Shown here piece by piece: positions 25,969 through 34,178 of a DNA stretch of 64,000 nt (the stretch's first letter is position 1; each line of letters opens with the position of its first letter). The position numbers and the translations under genes were made by a program. The stretch comes from JTS-RE37 sp041744575 (GTDB lineage Bacteria; Bacteroidota; Bacteroidia; Flavobacteriales; Flavobacteriaceae): the NCBI GenBank assembly GCA_041744575.1, contig JBGTKP010000046.1:33383-97382 (forward strand), given 5' to 3'. The notes beneath the pieces are model-generated. The model saw only the letters and a list, made by a program, of their open reading frames with translations. It ran no database searches and was not told where the DNA came from.

Positions 25969-26826
25969 ATGAAAGTTCATCCTTTTAAAATTCCAAAACC
26001 ACTGCAACAAAGCCTGATGGTACAGGTTGATCATACCGCAGCATTTTATGACCGTCTGCACCAGCACGAAGAGATTCAGATCAGCGGGATTCTTCAGGGA
26101 TCCGGCAAACTGCTGGTTGCGGATAGCATTCATCCTTATGGACCCGGGGATATCGTGGTGATTGGCCGTACCTGTCCCCATGTATTTCAGAGCAACCCTT
26201 CTTCACAACCTTCACATATGATTTCCCTGTTTTTTACCCGATCCTCCTTCGGCGAAGGATTTTTTGATTTGCCTGAGATGGAACAGTTACGTCGGTTTTT
26301 TGACAGATCCGAGGCCGGGTTTCTCCTCTGTTCCAACAGGAGGCATTTGATGCGAATGCTCCAGTGTCTGAACAGAAATTCAGGGGTGGACAGAATATTA
26401 TTGCTGCTGCGACTTTTGGTTAAAATAGAACAGGCGGAGTCCAGAGTCCTTACAGGTTTTATCTTCCCCAACAGGGTTGCGCCAAACGAAGGCAACCGGA
26501 TGCAGGTCGTTTTTGATTATGTTATCCGGAATTTTGACAGGGATATTTCATTAAAGTCGATGGGTGACCTCGCCAATATGTCAACCGGGGCTTTCTGCCG
26601 CTTTTTCAGGCAACGCACCAACAAGACTTTTTTCCAGTTCCTGATTGAACTCAGAATTGAGCATGCCTGCCAGTTGCTTTCAGGCAACAGAGATGTGTCA
26701 ATTTCTGAGATAGCAGAAATGTCGGGCTTCCACTCAGTCTCTAATTTCAACCGCAAATTCAAGAGCCTCAAGGGTATCACGCCTACAGCTTATTTCAAAT
26801 CCATGCATCCTAATTCTTCTCCCTGA
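25969..26826 (+). CDS. AraC family transcriptional regulator
   Basis: A 285-residue regulator: an N-terminal cupin-type sensor domain (HQHEEIQISGILQGSGKLLV, then YGPGDIVVIGRTCPHVF) and two C-terminal helix-turn-helix motifs of the AraC type (ISLKSMGDLANMSTGAFCRF and VSISEIAEMSGFHSVSNFNR, then FKSLKGITPTAYF). It is divergent from the hydroxyproline operon, with 127 bases between the starts, so it probably activates that operon in response to a hydroxyproline catabolite. ATG 25969 is chosen; a TTG lies just before it. Confidence 0.9.
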   Translation: MKVHPFKIPKPLQQSLMVQVDHTAAFYDRLHQHEEIQISGILQGSGKLLVADSIHPYGPGDIVVIGRTCPHVFQSNPSSQPSHMISLFFTRSSFGEGFFDLPEMEQLRRFFDRSEAGFLLCSNRRHLMRMLQCLNRNSGVDRILLLLRLLVKIEQAESRVLTGFIFPNRVAPNEGNRMQVVFDYVIRNFDRDISLKSMGDLANMSTGAFCRFFRQRTNKTFFQFLIELRIEHACQLLSGNRDVSISEIAEMSGFHSVSNFNRKFKSLKGITPTAYFKSMHPNSSP

Positions 26827-26940
26827 ATTGTGCCACAGGTGAGGTCGGTCCCGGAACAATCTGAATAATCTCCCGGACGCAACTGCCTTTATTTTCTTTT
26901 CACTATTTTTGGTTGATTTTGATAAATTATCGCTTTAAAT

Positions 26941-28500
26941 ATGAAGATATTACTTCTGGGAGCTATTGCCATCCTCGCCTCTTGCAATTCATCACAACAA
27001 ACTGTATCGGAACAACCGGTCAATGCGGATGCAGCAGTTTCGGTTACTTCTTTAGCCGCCACCATTACGGAAGCAGAACTCAAAGAGCATCTTTATACCT
27101 ATGCATCCGATGAATTTGAGGGCAGGAAGACCGGGACTGAAGGCCAGAGAAAAGCAGTAGAATACCTCCGGGAGCAATACCGTGCCCTGAAAGTTCCTGC
27201 CGCCAAAAAAGACGGCGACTATTTTCAATCCGTTCCTTTGGAAATGACCCAATTACCTACCGGCACGATTGAAATCAACGGCAAAACTTATAGGAACGGG
27301 GAGGATTTCCTTTCATTCGGAGAAGCAGGTGGTTCGTTTGACAAGATCACCTATGCGGCATTTGGTATTGAAGAAAGTGCCTATTCCGACTACAAAGGAC
27401 TGAATACCTCCGGCAATGTTCTGATGATGAAATTCGGGGAACCTTTAAACACAGACGGGACCTATGCAATTTCCGGAACTTCGGAAACATCCATTTGGAG
27501 CAGTATGGCGGATGCCATTGAAAAGAGGACCGAACTGGCTTTGGAAAAAGGAGCAGCTGGGGTGTTGTATTACGACCCTGCCAACTACGCACGCTATAAA
27601 AACTATTATGACTACCTGAAATCATCGGAAAATGGAGCCATGTCAATCAAGGCATCGGAAGGCAACCCTGCATTTGTGGTGATGTCCAATGCCATGACGC
27701 GTGAAATTTATCCGGATATTGACAAGGAAAATGTTGCAAAAATCCTGAATACGGGGATAAAGTTTAACATTGAAAGCGCGAATAAGGCGATTGAAACACA
27801 AAATGTGGCAGCCATTATAAAAGGCACTGAAAAACCTGAAGAATACATCATCATTTCATCGCATCTGGACCATATTGGGGTGAACGCTGACGGGAAGATC
27901 AACAATGGCGCCGATGACGATGGTTCGGGCACAGTAGCTATGCTCGAAATTGCGCAAGCATTTAAGAAAGCATCAGAAGCCGGGAAAGGCCCTAAGAGAT
28001 CCATTATTTTTCTACATGTTACAGGGGAGGAAAACGGCTTGTTGGGGTCTCAGTATTATACCGACGTGGAACCGATCGTACCCCTGGCCAAGACGGTTGC
28101 CAACCTTAACATTGATATGATCGGCCGAATGGATCCAAAAAGATCCGGAGGCCGCAATTATATTTATCTTATTGGATCGGATAAACTAAGTACGGAATTG
28201 CACAAACTCTCGGAAGATGTGAATAAAACCTACGCCAATCTGGAACTGGACTATACCTACAATGATGAAAATGACCCTAATCGTTTCTATTACCGAAGCG
28301 ATCATTATAATTTTGCAAAAAACAACATTCCCATCATCTTCTATTTTAACGGAACACATGAAGACTATCACCGTCCGGGCGATACTCCTGACAAGATCAA
28401 CTATGATCTGCTGCAGAACAGAACACGTCTTATTTTCCACACTGCCTGGGAACTTGCCAACAGAGATAAAAGGATTGTCGTTGACAAAATGGCCAAATAA
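26941..28500 (+). CDS. M28 family zinc aminopeptidase lipoprotein
   Basis: A 519-residue M28 peptidase with a lipoprotein signal (LLLGAIAILASC, Cys16). A PA-type inserted domain lies in the middle, followed by the di-zinc catalytic region: ISSHLDHIG (His ligand), NNGADDDGSGTVAMLE (bridging Asp), HVTGEENGLLGS (Glu base and ligand), NIDMIGRMD (Asp ligand) and HEDYHRPGDTPDKIN (His ligand). It should remove N-terminal amino acids from peptides in the periplasm or at the cell surface. A TATTTTTG -7 element lies at 26904-26911. It stands alone. Confidence 0.92.
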   Translation: MKILLLGAIAILASCNSSQQTVSEQPVNADAAVSVTSLAATITEAELKEHLYTYASDEFEGRKTGTEGQRKAVEYLREQYRALKVPAAKKDGDYFQSVPLEMTQLPTGTIEINGKTYRNGEDFLSFGEAGGSFDKITYAAFGIEESAYSDYKGLNTSGNVLMMKFGEPLNTDGTYAISGTSETSIWSSMADAIEKRTELALEKGAAGVLYYDPANYARYKNYYDYLKSSENGAMSIKASEGNPAFVVMSNAMTREIYPDIDKENVAKILNTGIKFNIESANKAIETQNVAAIIKGTEKPEEYIIISSHLDHIGVNADGKINNGADDDGSGTVAMLEIAQAFKKASEAGKGPKRSIIFLHVTGEENGLLGSQYYTDVEPIVPLAKTVANLNIDMIGRMDPKRSGGRNYIYLIGSDKLSTELHKLSEDVNKTYANLELDYTYNDENDPNRFYYRSDHYNFAKNNIPIIFYFNGTHEDYHRPGDTPDKINYDLLQNRTRLIFHTAWELANRDKRIVVDKMAK

Positions 28501-28717
28501 TTACCCGTCAGGTCAGTAAGCCCCGGCAGCCATTTTCAGACAGGTATGCCGCCAACGCTACGGTTTTGACTTATCCGTTCAATAAAAAAGAGAGATTCCT
28601 TTATCTTCATGGGCACATGAACAATATTGTTTTATGAATGTCCCGGTCTGAAAGGGGGCTATTCCCTGATAGATGCTTTGCCTGCAAAAAAACTGCTATC
28701 CATTCGAACTTTGTCCA

Positions 28718-28752
28718 TCAAAAAGGTCCCACCCCTGCGGGCGAGACCTTTC
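28718..28752 (-). terminator. terminator downstream of tRNA-His
   Basis: On the minus strand AAAGGTC/GACCTTT pairs (28745-28751 with 28722-28728), extended inward by CGCCC/GGGTG around GCAG, and runs into a five-T tract. It begins 14 bases past the tRNA 3' end, so it should end the tRNA transcript. Confidence 0.75.
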
Positions 28753-28765
28753 TCATTACTTCCTG

Positions 28766-28840
28766 GGTGGAAGACCGGGTTCGAACCGGCGACCCTCGGT
28801 ACCACAAACCGATGCTCTAACCAACTGAGCTACAACCACC
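28766..28840 (-). tRNA. tRNA-His (GTG)
   Basis: The cloverleaf reads well on the minus strand: D arm GCTC/GAGC with AGTTGGTTA, anticodon stem TCGGT/ACCGA with loop TTGTGGT (anticodon GTG), and T arm GCCGG/CCGGT with loop TTCGAAC. The extra G at position -1 (28840), a hallmark of tRNA-His, is present. In the acceptor stem, GTGGTTG faces CTTCCAC and leaves two adjacent U-U mismatches. CCA is not encoded in full. Confidence 0.92.
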
Positions 28841-29093
28841 ATGTATAAGCGATGGCAAAGTTACTTTTTTTTGCCCATTGGATCAAAATAAAACCTCGGA
28901 TATTTAACAACAGTCACCTGAAAAATAGGGAAAGGAGATTACAGCCTTCAAAAACACCCACATTTTCTGAAAACCATCGATAAAATACACCTCGGTATCG
29001 CTGAAACACACAAAAATCCGCGTTTCACAACATAAATTAGATTGCCTTCTGCCTTAATTCTAATTTTATTGATTGACTAAGTTGCGCATATAA

Positions 29094-31184
29094 ATGTCAT
29101 CGGTAAAAGCCTGCTTGAAACCCCTACCCTCGTCCATTAAGAAAGCCTTGCTTTTTTTAGTGGCTGGTATCTATGCATTTTTACCCGCCCTTGCCCAGGA
29201 CACGGAGCGAATGAGGCTGGAAAACAGTATTGACGAATTGCGGTCAGAACAGCATTTCAATTCAAAGGATACCATTTACATTGATCTGCTCAATGAGCTT
29301 GGTCACAAACTTCGTTTTTATCATTCTGACAGCTTGCTCCTACTGGCCAAACAGGCATTAAAACACAGTGTACAATCCGGATATAAAAAAGGAGAGAGCA
29401 TTTCCTTCATGCGGATGGGTGATTATTATTCTGATAAGGGTGACAATTCCAAGGCCATCAATTATTATTGGAGGTCTTCTGAAATCGCCGGAGAGATTAA
29501 AAACAATGAATTGATCCTGAGAACGCTCAATGATCTGGGGACGGAATATGGATATCAGGGAGATTATGCCAAAGCCCTGAATACTTATCTGGATGCCATT
29601 GAGCTTGCAGAGGCAGCAAAAAATAAACGCATGCTTTCCATTATCAATGAAAATATCGCCAACTTATACGCATCTCAGAAAGACTATACCCAGGCACTTG
29701 AATTCTTTGTGAAAGTAAAGAAAATTAATGAACAGGTGGGGGATGATGTTTTCAGTTCAGAGACCATGAGCAATCTGGCTTCAGTCTATGCTGACAAGGG
29801 GCAACTGGACTACGCCATGTTCAATATCAACCAGAGTATAAAAGTTTTTGAAAGGGATGCCATTTTAGACTGGCTCGCCTTTGCCTATGAAATTAAAGGC
29901 AAGGTGTATCTTAAGGAAAAGAAATATAAGTGGGCTTTGCACTGGTACAACCAGAGTGAAATGTTACATGCCAAACTAAGTGATGACAGGGGTAAATTGG
30001 ACCTGTTCAATGGTATGGCGGAAGCCTACCTCGGTCAGGGTCAGGATGAGCTGTCCCAAAAGTTTGCCCTGGAAGCTTATGAGATCTCCAAGGAAATCCA
30101 ATTTATGGAAGGCATGAAAAAATGTGCAGAAACCCTCTACAAAATATACAAGAGCAGACGGGATTATAACACAGCTCTGGAGTACCATGAAGTGTTCCGT
30201 AATATTGCCGATACCCTCGCGAGAAATGATAATAACAAAAGCCTCGTTCTGTTAAAGACAAAGATGGAGTACGATAAGCAGAAGCAGGTGCTGATCAAGG
30301 AAAACGAACTGGCATTGGCAAAACAAGAAAATTATATAAAGATTGCCCTGAGCATTCTATTCATATTTATGGTAATTACCATCCTGGTGCACAGGAGTCA
30401 GAAGATACAAAAGCGATTGAACACAGAATTGAAGGCCAAGAAGGAAATTCTGGAAAAAAGAGAGGAGGAATTAAGTGAAAGCAGCGAGACCAAGACCAAG
30501 TTGTTCTCTATTATCGGGCATGATCTCAGAGGACCCATTGCCGCATTGCACGGTCTTCTCAACATGTTTATGGACGGAGAGATCGGGAAAACTGAATTCC
30601 TTGAATTTATGCCCAAGTTGAGGGATGATGTAGGACATATTTCCTTTACGCTCAATAACCTGCTTTCGTGGGGATATACACAAATGAACGGCTCCGTTAC
30701 CAAACCGTCACTGGTTCCTCTTGAATCACTTGTTGATGAGAATATTAAGTTACTATCTGAAATTGCCAAGAAAAAATCGATCAGAATTGTCAGCGAAATG
30801 CCTTCAAACACCATTACATGGGTTGATGGCAACCAAATAGACATTGTGGTCCGGAACCTGTTGAGTAATGCCCTCAAATTTACCCCGGAAAATGGGATGG
30901 TGACTATAGGCGCTTTTGAGAAGAACAAGCATTGGGAGATCCAAATCAGGGATACCGGAATAGGGATGGATAAATCGACCCAGGATAGGCTGTTTAAAAA
31001 GAATTCGGGCTTCACCACCTATGGAACAAATAATGAAAAAGGAACCGGTCTCGGATTGTCACTGTGTGTGGAAATGGTAAAGAAAAACAACGGTGACATC
31101 TGGGTAGACAGTATTCCAAGAAAAGGCACAACCTTCTATTTCACTTTGCCAAAGGGTCAGAAGGAATACAGTAAGGCCAGCTAG
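29094..31184 (+). CDS. TPR-containing sensor histidine kinase
   Basis: A 696-residue two-component sensor: signal peptide (to about LPALAQ, residue 35), a periplasmic array of about six TPR repeats (such as GDYAKALNTYLDAIELAEAA), a transmembrane helix (YIKIALSILFIFMVITILVH, near 415), a coiled linker, and the kinase core. The H box is FSIIGHDLRGP with His near 475. The N box is VRNLLSNALKFTPENG, with G1 RDTGIGMD and G2 GTGLGLSLCVEM. No receiver domain is fused, and no response regulator is adjacent. Its stop codon shares CTAG with the stop of bshB1 on the other strand. Confidence 0.9.
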   Translation: MSSVKACLKPLPSSIKKALLFLVAGIYAFLPALAQDTERMRLENSIDELRSEQHFNSKDTIYIDLLNELGHKLRFYHSDSLLLLAKQALKHSVQSGYKKGESISFMRMGDYYSDKGDNSKAINYYWRSSEIAGEIKNNELILRTLNDLGTEYGYQGDYAKALNTYLDAIELAEAAKNKRMLSIINENIANLYASQKDYTQALEFFVKVKKINEQVGDDVFSSETMSNLASVYADKGQLDYAMFNINQSIKVFERDAILDWLAFAYEIKGKVYLKEKKYKWALHWYNQSEMLHAKLSDDRGKLDLFNGMAEAYLGQGQDELSQKFALEAYEISKEIQFMEGMKKCAETLYKIYKSRRDYNTALEYHEVFRNIADTLARNDNNKSLVLLKTKMEYDKQKQVLIKENELALAKQENYIKIALSILFIFMVITILVHRSQKIQKRLNTELKAKKEILEKREEELSESSETKTKLFSIIGHDLRGPIAALHGLLNMFMDGEIGKTEFLEFMPKLRDDVGHISFTLNNLLSWGYTQMNGSVTKPSLVPLESLVDENIKLLSEIAKKKSIRIVSEMPSNTITWVDGNQIDIVVRNLLSNALKFTPENGMVTIGAFEKNKHWEIQIRDTGIGMDKSTQDRLFKKNSGFTTYGTNNEKGTGLGLSLCVEMVKKNNGDIWVDSIPRKGTTFYFTLPKGQKEYSKAS

Positions 31185-31903
31185 AAGATAGACCCCAGCC
31201 TGTCCACAGCAATACATCTTTCCACCGTAAATCCCTCGCCATATTCCACCCCGACCAGCCGACCAAGGTCGCGGGCACGGTAAGCCACACTCTCTGTAAA
31301 GTTCTTACTGCTGATCGGCGTTTCCGGCGCTGTACTTGCAGGGTCATAGAATTGAGAGGCATAGGCCGCAATTGCCTTCATTTTGGTTTCAATATGGCCG
31401 GATACATCCACTATAAAGTCGGGCTCCAGATTCTTCCACTGAATGTAATGATATACCTGGCGCGGTCTCCAGGGCTCCTGGGGCAGGCCTTTCCCTGTCA
31501 CCGTAGTTTCTATTTTTACAAGACCGCTTAGAAAACATGCATCACTCACCAAAACTGCTGCTTTTGCATGGTCTATATGACGGTCTTCAATCGCATTGCA
31601 CAATACAATATCCGGCCTGAATTTCCTCAAAACCTCAATGAGAACCAACTGGTGCTGTTTATCATTCACAAGGAAACCATCGCTGAATCCAAGATTTTCG
31701 CGAAGTGACAGCCCCAGAATGGCAGACGCTTCCATGGCCTCCTTTTCCCTGATTGTAACTGTGCCGCGTGTGCCCAGTTCGCCCCTGGTCAGATCAATAA
31801 TCCCGACCTTTTTTCCATTGGCAATTTCCTTTGCGATAGTTGCGCCTGCCCCTAATTCAGCATCATCCGGATGGGCACCAAATACGAGTATGTCTAATTT
31901 CAT
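31181..31903 (-). CDS. bshB1: bacillithiol biosynthesis deacetylase BshB1
   Basis: A 240-residue PIG-L/LmbE zinc deacetylase. It removes the acetyl group from GlcNAc-malate in bacillithiol synthesis. The metal-binding motif AHPDDAELG is at residues 10-18. Further marks are LTRGELGTRGT, LGFSDGF, the histidines in EDRHIDHAKAA, and the C-terminal FTESVAYRARDLGRLVGVEYGEGF typical of BshB1. Bacillithiol is the low-molecular-weight thiol of many Bacteroidota. The other bsh genes are not in the window. It converges on the histidine kinase gene with a four-base overlap. Confidence 0.92.
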   Translation of the reverse strand: MKLDILVFGAHPDDAELGAGATIAKEIANGKKVGIIDLTRGELGTRGTVTIREKEAMEASAILGLSLRENLGFSDGFLVNDKQHQLVLIEVLRKFRPDIVLCNAIEDRHIDHAKAAVLVSDACFLSGLVKIETTVTGKGLPQEPWRPRQVYHYIQWKNLEPDFIVDVSGHIETKMKAIAAYASQFYDPASTAPETPISSKNFTESVAYRARDLGRLVGVEYGEGFTVERCIAVDRLGSIF

Positions 31904-31991
31904 TTACTTGAGTCTGTGAAAACGATGGCCGATTTATTAGCTTAAAAAGCCTTTACCCGTACAGTCGGTTTGTTTTAGAAAGGATTCTAGT

Positions 31992-33164
31992 TTATTTAAC
32001 GTTAGCCATCGAGTGTTTCCTTGTTTTATTGAGGGCCTGTTCAATATCGGCTACCAGATCCTCCACTTCTTCTATCCCCAGAGAAAAGCGAATAAGCCCA
32101 TCGGAGATGCCCTGCCTTAGACGTTCATCAGCAGATAAAAGGGAATGAGAGGTCAGGGCCGGGGACAGAACCGTACTTTCTACCCCTGCAAGACTCATGA
32201 CAGCTTTGATCAGCCGAAGCGCCTTCTGAAATTCCGAAGCGTCAAACCGGGAATCGAGTTCAAAGGAAAGCATTCCTCCAAAGCCCCGCATCTGTGCTTT
32301 GGCCAGCTCATGATCCGGATGTGATGGCAGTCCGGGATAATACACCCGGGCTATATCTTCATTTTCCTCCAGATATTGGGCCATCCGCAATGCATTTTCA
32401 TTCTGTGCCTTCACCCTGATACCCATGGTTTTCATACTTCGTTCCAGCAGCCAGACCGTGTAATCACTTAAACTTCCTCCCAGGTCTCTGGCAAGATCCG
32501 AAATGGGTTGCATCAGCTTTTCTGAGGTCGCAACAGCACCCGCAAGGATATCCGAATGCCCGCCCATGTATTTTGTGGCACTGTGGATCACCACGTCAAT
32601 GCCAAATTCGATTGGATTCTGGTTGACAGGGCTGGCAAAGGTGTTGTCAATCAATGTGATTATCCCCTTCTTCCTGGCGATCCGGCTGACCGCTGCCAGG
32701 TCCGTAATAGTGAGCAATGGATTGGAGGGAGTTTCAATATAAATGACTCGGGTAGTCTCACGCAGCTCCTTTTCAAAATCTTTAGGTTCCAGGCCGTCTG
32801 TAAATGAGTAACTGATACCGTACTTTTCAAATTGTGAGGTTACCAGGTTATAGGTACCGCCATAGAGGTGTTGCTGCAGTACCACATGGTCGCCGGCGTT
32901 GAGGTATGCCAGCAGGGAGGTGCTGATGGCTGCCATGCCACTACCGAAAATCATTGCGGTTTCCGCATGTTCCAGGGAGGCGATTTTCTCAGACAAACCC
33001 ACCTGGTTGGGGGTATTAAAATACCTGGGATAGCGTTTAATATCCACATCTTCAAAAGCGTACGCTGTACCCATATAGAGCGGGGATACGGACCCCTTGT
33101 GAAGGATGTCCTCCAATTCCCCGGTATGTGTACAGATGGTGTTGATGCCTTGCTTACTCTCCAT
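31992..33164 (-). CDS. cystathionine gamma-synthase/lyase family PLP enzyme
   Basis: A 390-residue Cys/Met metabolism PLP-dependent enzyme (fold type I). The PLP-binding Lys198 lies in HSATKYMGGHSDILAG. Other marks are GSGMAAISTSLLAYL, the Tyr in HLYGGTYN, IYIETPSNPLL, TLIDNTF with the PLP-ring Asp, and the C-terminal ISDGLIRFSLGIEEVEDL. It could be a cystathionine gamma-synthase, a gamma-lyase or a methionine gamma-lyase, and the sequence read does not separate these. It follows the same direction as bshB1, with 88 bases between the genes, so shared thiol metabolism is possible. Confidence 0.88.
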   Translation of the reverse strand: MESKQGINTICTHTGELEDILHKGSVSPLYMGTAYAFEDVDIKRYPRYFNTPNQVGLSEKIASLEHAETAMIFGSGMAAISTSLLAYLNAGDHVVLQQHLYGGTYNLVTSQFEKYGISYSFTDGLEPKDFEKELRETTRVIYIETPSNPLLTITDLAAVSRIARKKGIITLIDNTFASPVNQNPIEFGIDVVIHSATKYMGGHSDILAGAVATSEKLMQPISDLARDLGGSLSDYTVWLLERSMKTMGIRVKAQNENALRMAQYLEENEDIARVYYPGLPSHPDHELAKAQMRGFGGMLSFELDSRFDASEFQKALRLIKAVMSLAGVESTVLSPALTSHSLLSADERLRQGISDGLIRFSLGIEEVEDLVADIEQALNKTRKHSMANVK

Positions 33165-33370
33165 ATCTAATTTTATTGAGCTCCTAAAGTAACAAAAAAT
33201 AGCCTGAATCAGGAAGCCCTATTGACAGAGGTTCAGCCCGCCAGCCCCAAATAAGTGAACCGGGAACACAAATCAACGACACACCTCCGTGTTACTTTTC
33301 CATCTGCCGCAAATAAACCAAGGGAGCGTGCGTTAGTATGTGAGGGTTGTAATTCCATTGCAGTCCGTTA

Positions 33371-34165
33371 ATGCCAGTAATGATGGATAGAATTTTAAAA
33401 AACGTGCTTACTCTATGCCTGTGCTGTTGCCTGGCCTGTTCAACTTCGGGCGATGGCATCGGAGATCCTGAGAATCCTAAGGCAACCGAAGCCAACAAGG
33501 GCAGGGTTGGGGATTCTGCAGCCGATTTGCTGAATGACCCATCTTTCCAACAATTAAAGGTGGAGTTGTTGTATGTCGATGGGTTAGCCCCTGCTCCTGC
33601 CACTGTCACTGCTTTTGAAAACTTTTTAACCGCACGCCTAAATAAGCCTCAGGGGATCACCATTGAGTTAAGGGAGATGGCATCACCCGGAAGGGCAAAA
33701 TCATCGGTAGCCGATCTGAAAGAACTTGAGGATGCTATAAGAACTGATTACAATATGGATACGGAAATAGCGGTATTCGGTATTTTTATAGACGGCGACT
33801 ATTCTGAAAATACAGCGGAAGGTTCTGTATTGGGTGTTGCCTACAGAAATACCTCCTTTGCCGTTTTTGGAGAAACCATCCGAAAGTTTAGCGGGCAGCC
33901 TCTGGCACCTTCCACATCAATACTTGAAACCACTGTGTTACAACATGAATTTGGACACTTGCTCGGGTTGGTGAATGCGGGGACCCCGCTGACCAGTCCT
34001 CACCAGGATACTGCGCATGGCAGGCATTGTACTGAAGAAGATTGCCTTATGTTCTGGACCGCTGAAACCGGAGAAGGACTGATTAATATGATCAGTGGCG
34101 GTATGGTTCCTTCCCTGGACAGTTTTTGTCTTTCAGATCTGACCCAAAATGGTGGTAAGCCCTGA
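33371..34165 (+). CDS. archaemetzincin-like zinc metalloprotease lipoprotein
   Basis: A 264-residue lipoprotein (Cys-rich signal CLCCCLACST; lipid Cys near residue 23). The zinc motif HEFGHLLGL begins at His192. The third ligand comes after an insertion of about 18 residues, in HCTEEDCLM (His219, Cys220, Cys225, Met227). This H-C-x4-C-x-M pattern is the archaemetzincin signature, normally directly joined to HExxHxxGxx. A late Cys in SFCLSD is the only trace of the usual CxxC. Homologues in Flavobacteriia are called membrane metalloproteases. The substrate is unknown. It converges on the CcsBA gene. Confidence 0.8.
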   Translation: MPVMMDRILKNVLTLCLCCCLACSTSGDGIGDPENPKATEANKGRVGDSAADLLNDPSFQQLKVELLYVDGLAPAPATVTAFENFLTARLNKPQGITIELREMASPGRAKSSVADLKELEDAIRTDYNMDTEIAVFGIFIDGDYSENTAEGSVLGVAYRNTSFAVFGETIRKFSGQPLAPSTSILETTVLQHEFGHLLGLVNAGTPLTSPHQDTAHGRHCTEEDCLMFWTAETGEGLINMISGGMVPSLDSFCLSDLTQNGGKP

Positions 34166-34178
34166 AAAAGCGGGTATT

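Noticed and set aside
28627..28848. Open frames of 60-73 codons over the tRNA-His region
   Set aside because: They are the well-known spurious translation of a tRNA gene and its terminator; no protein family fits.
30398..31018. 206-codon minus-strand frame inside the histidine kinase gene
   Set aside because: It is fully antisense to a clearly coding kinase core, and its translation shows no domain or signal.
33165..33370. Possible SAM-type riboswitch upstream of the cystathionine enzyme gene
   Set aside because: The 5' region before 33164 shows no recognisable P1/pseudoknot pattern of a known SAM riboswitch.
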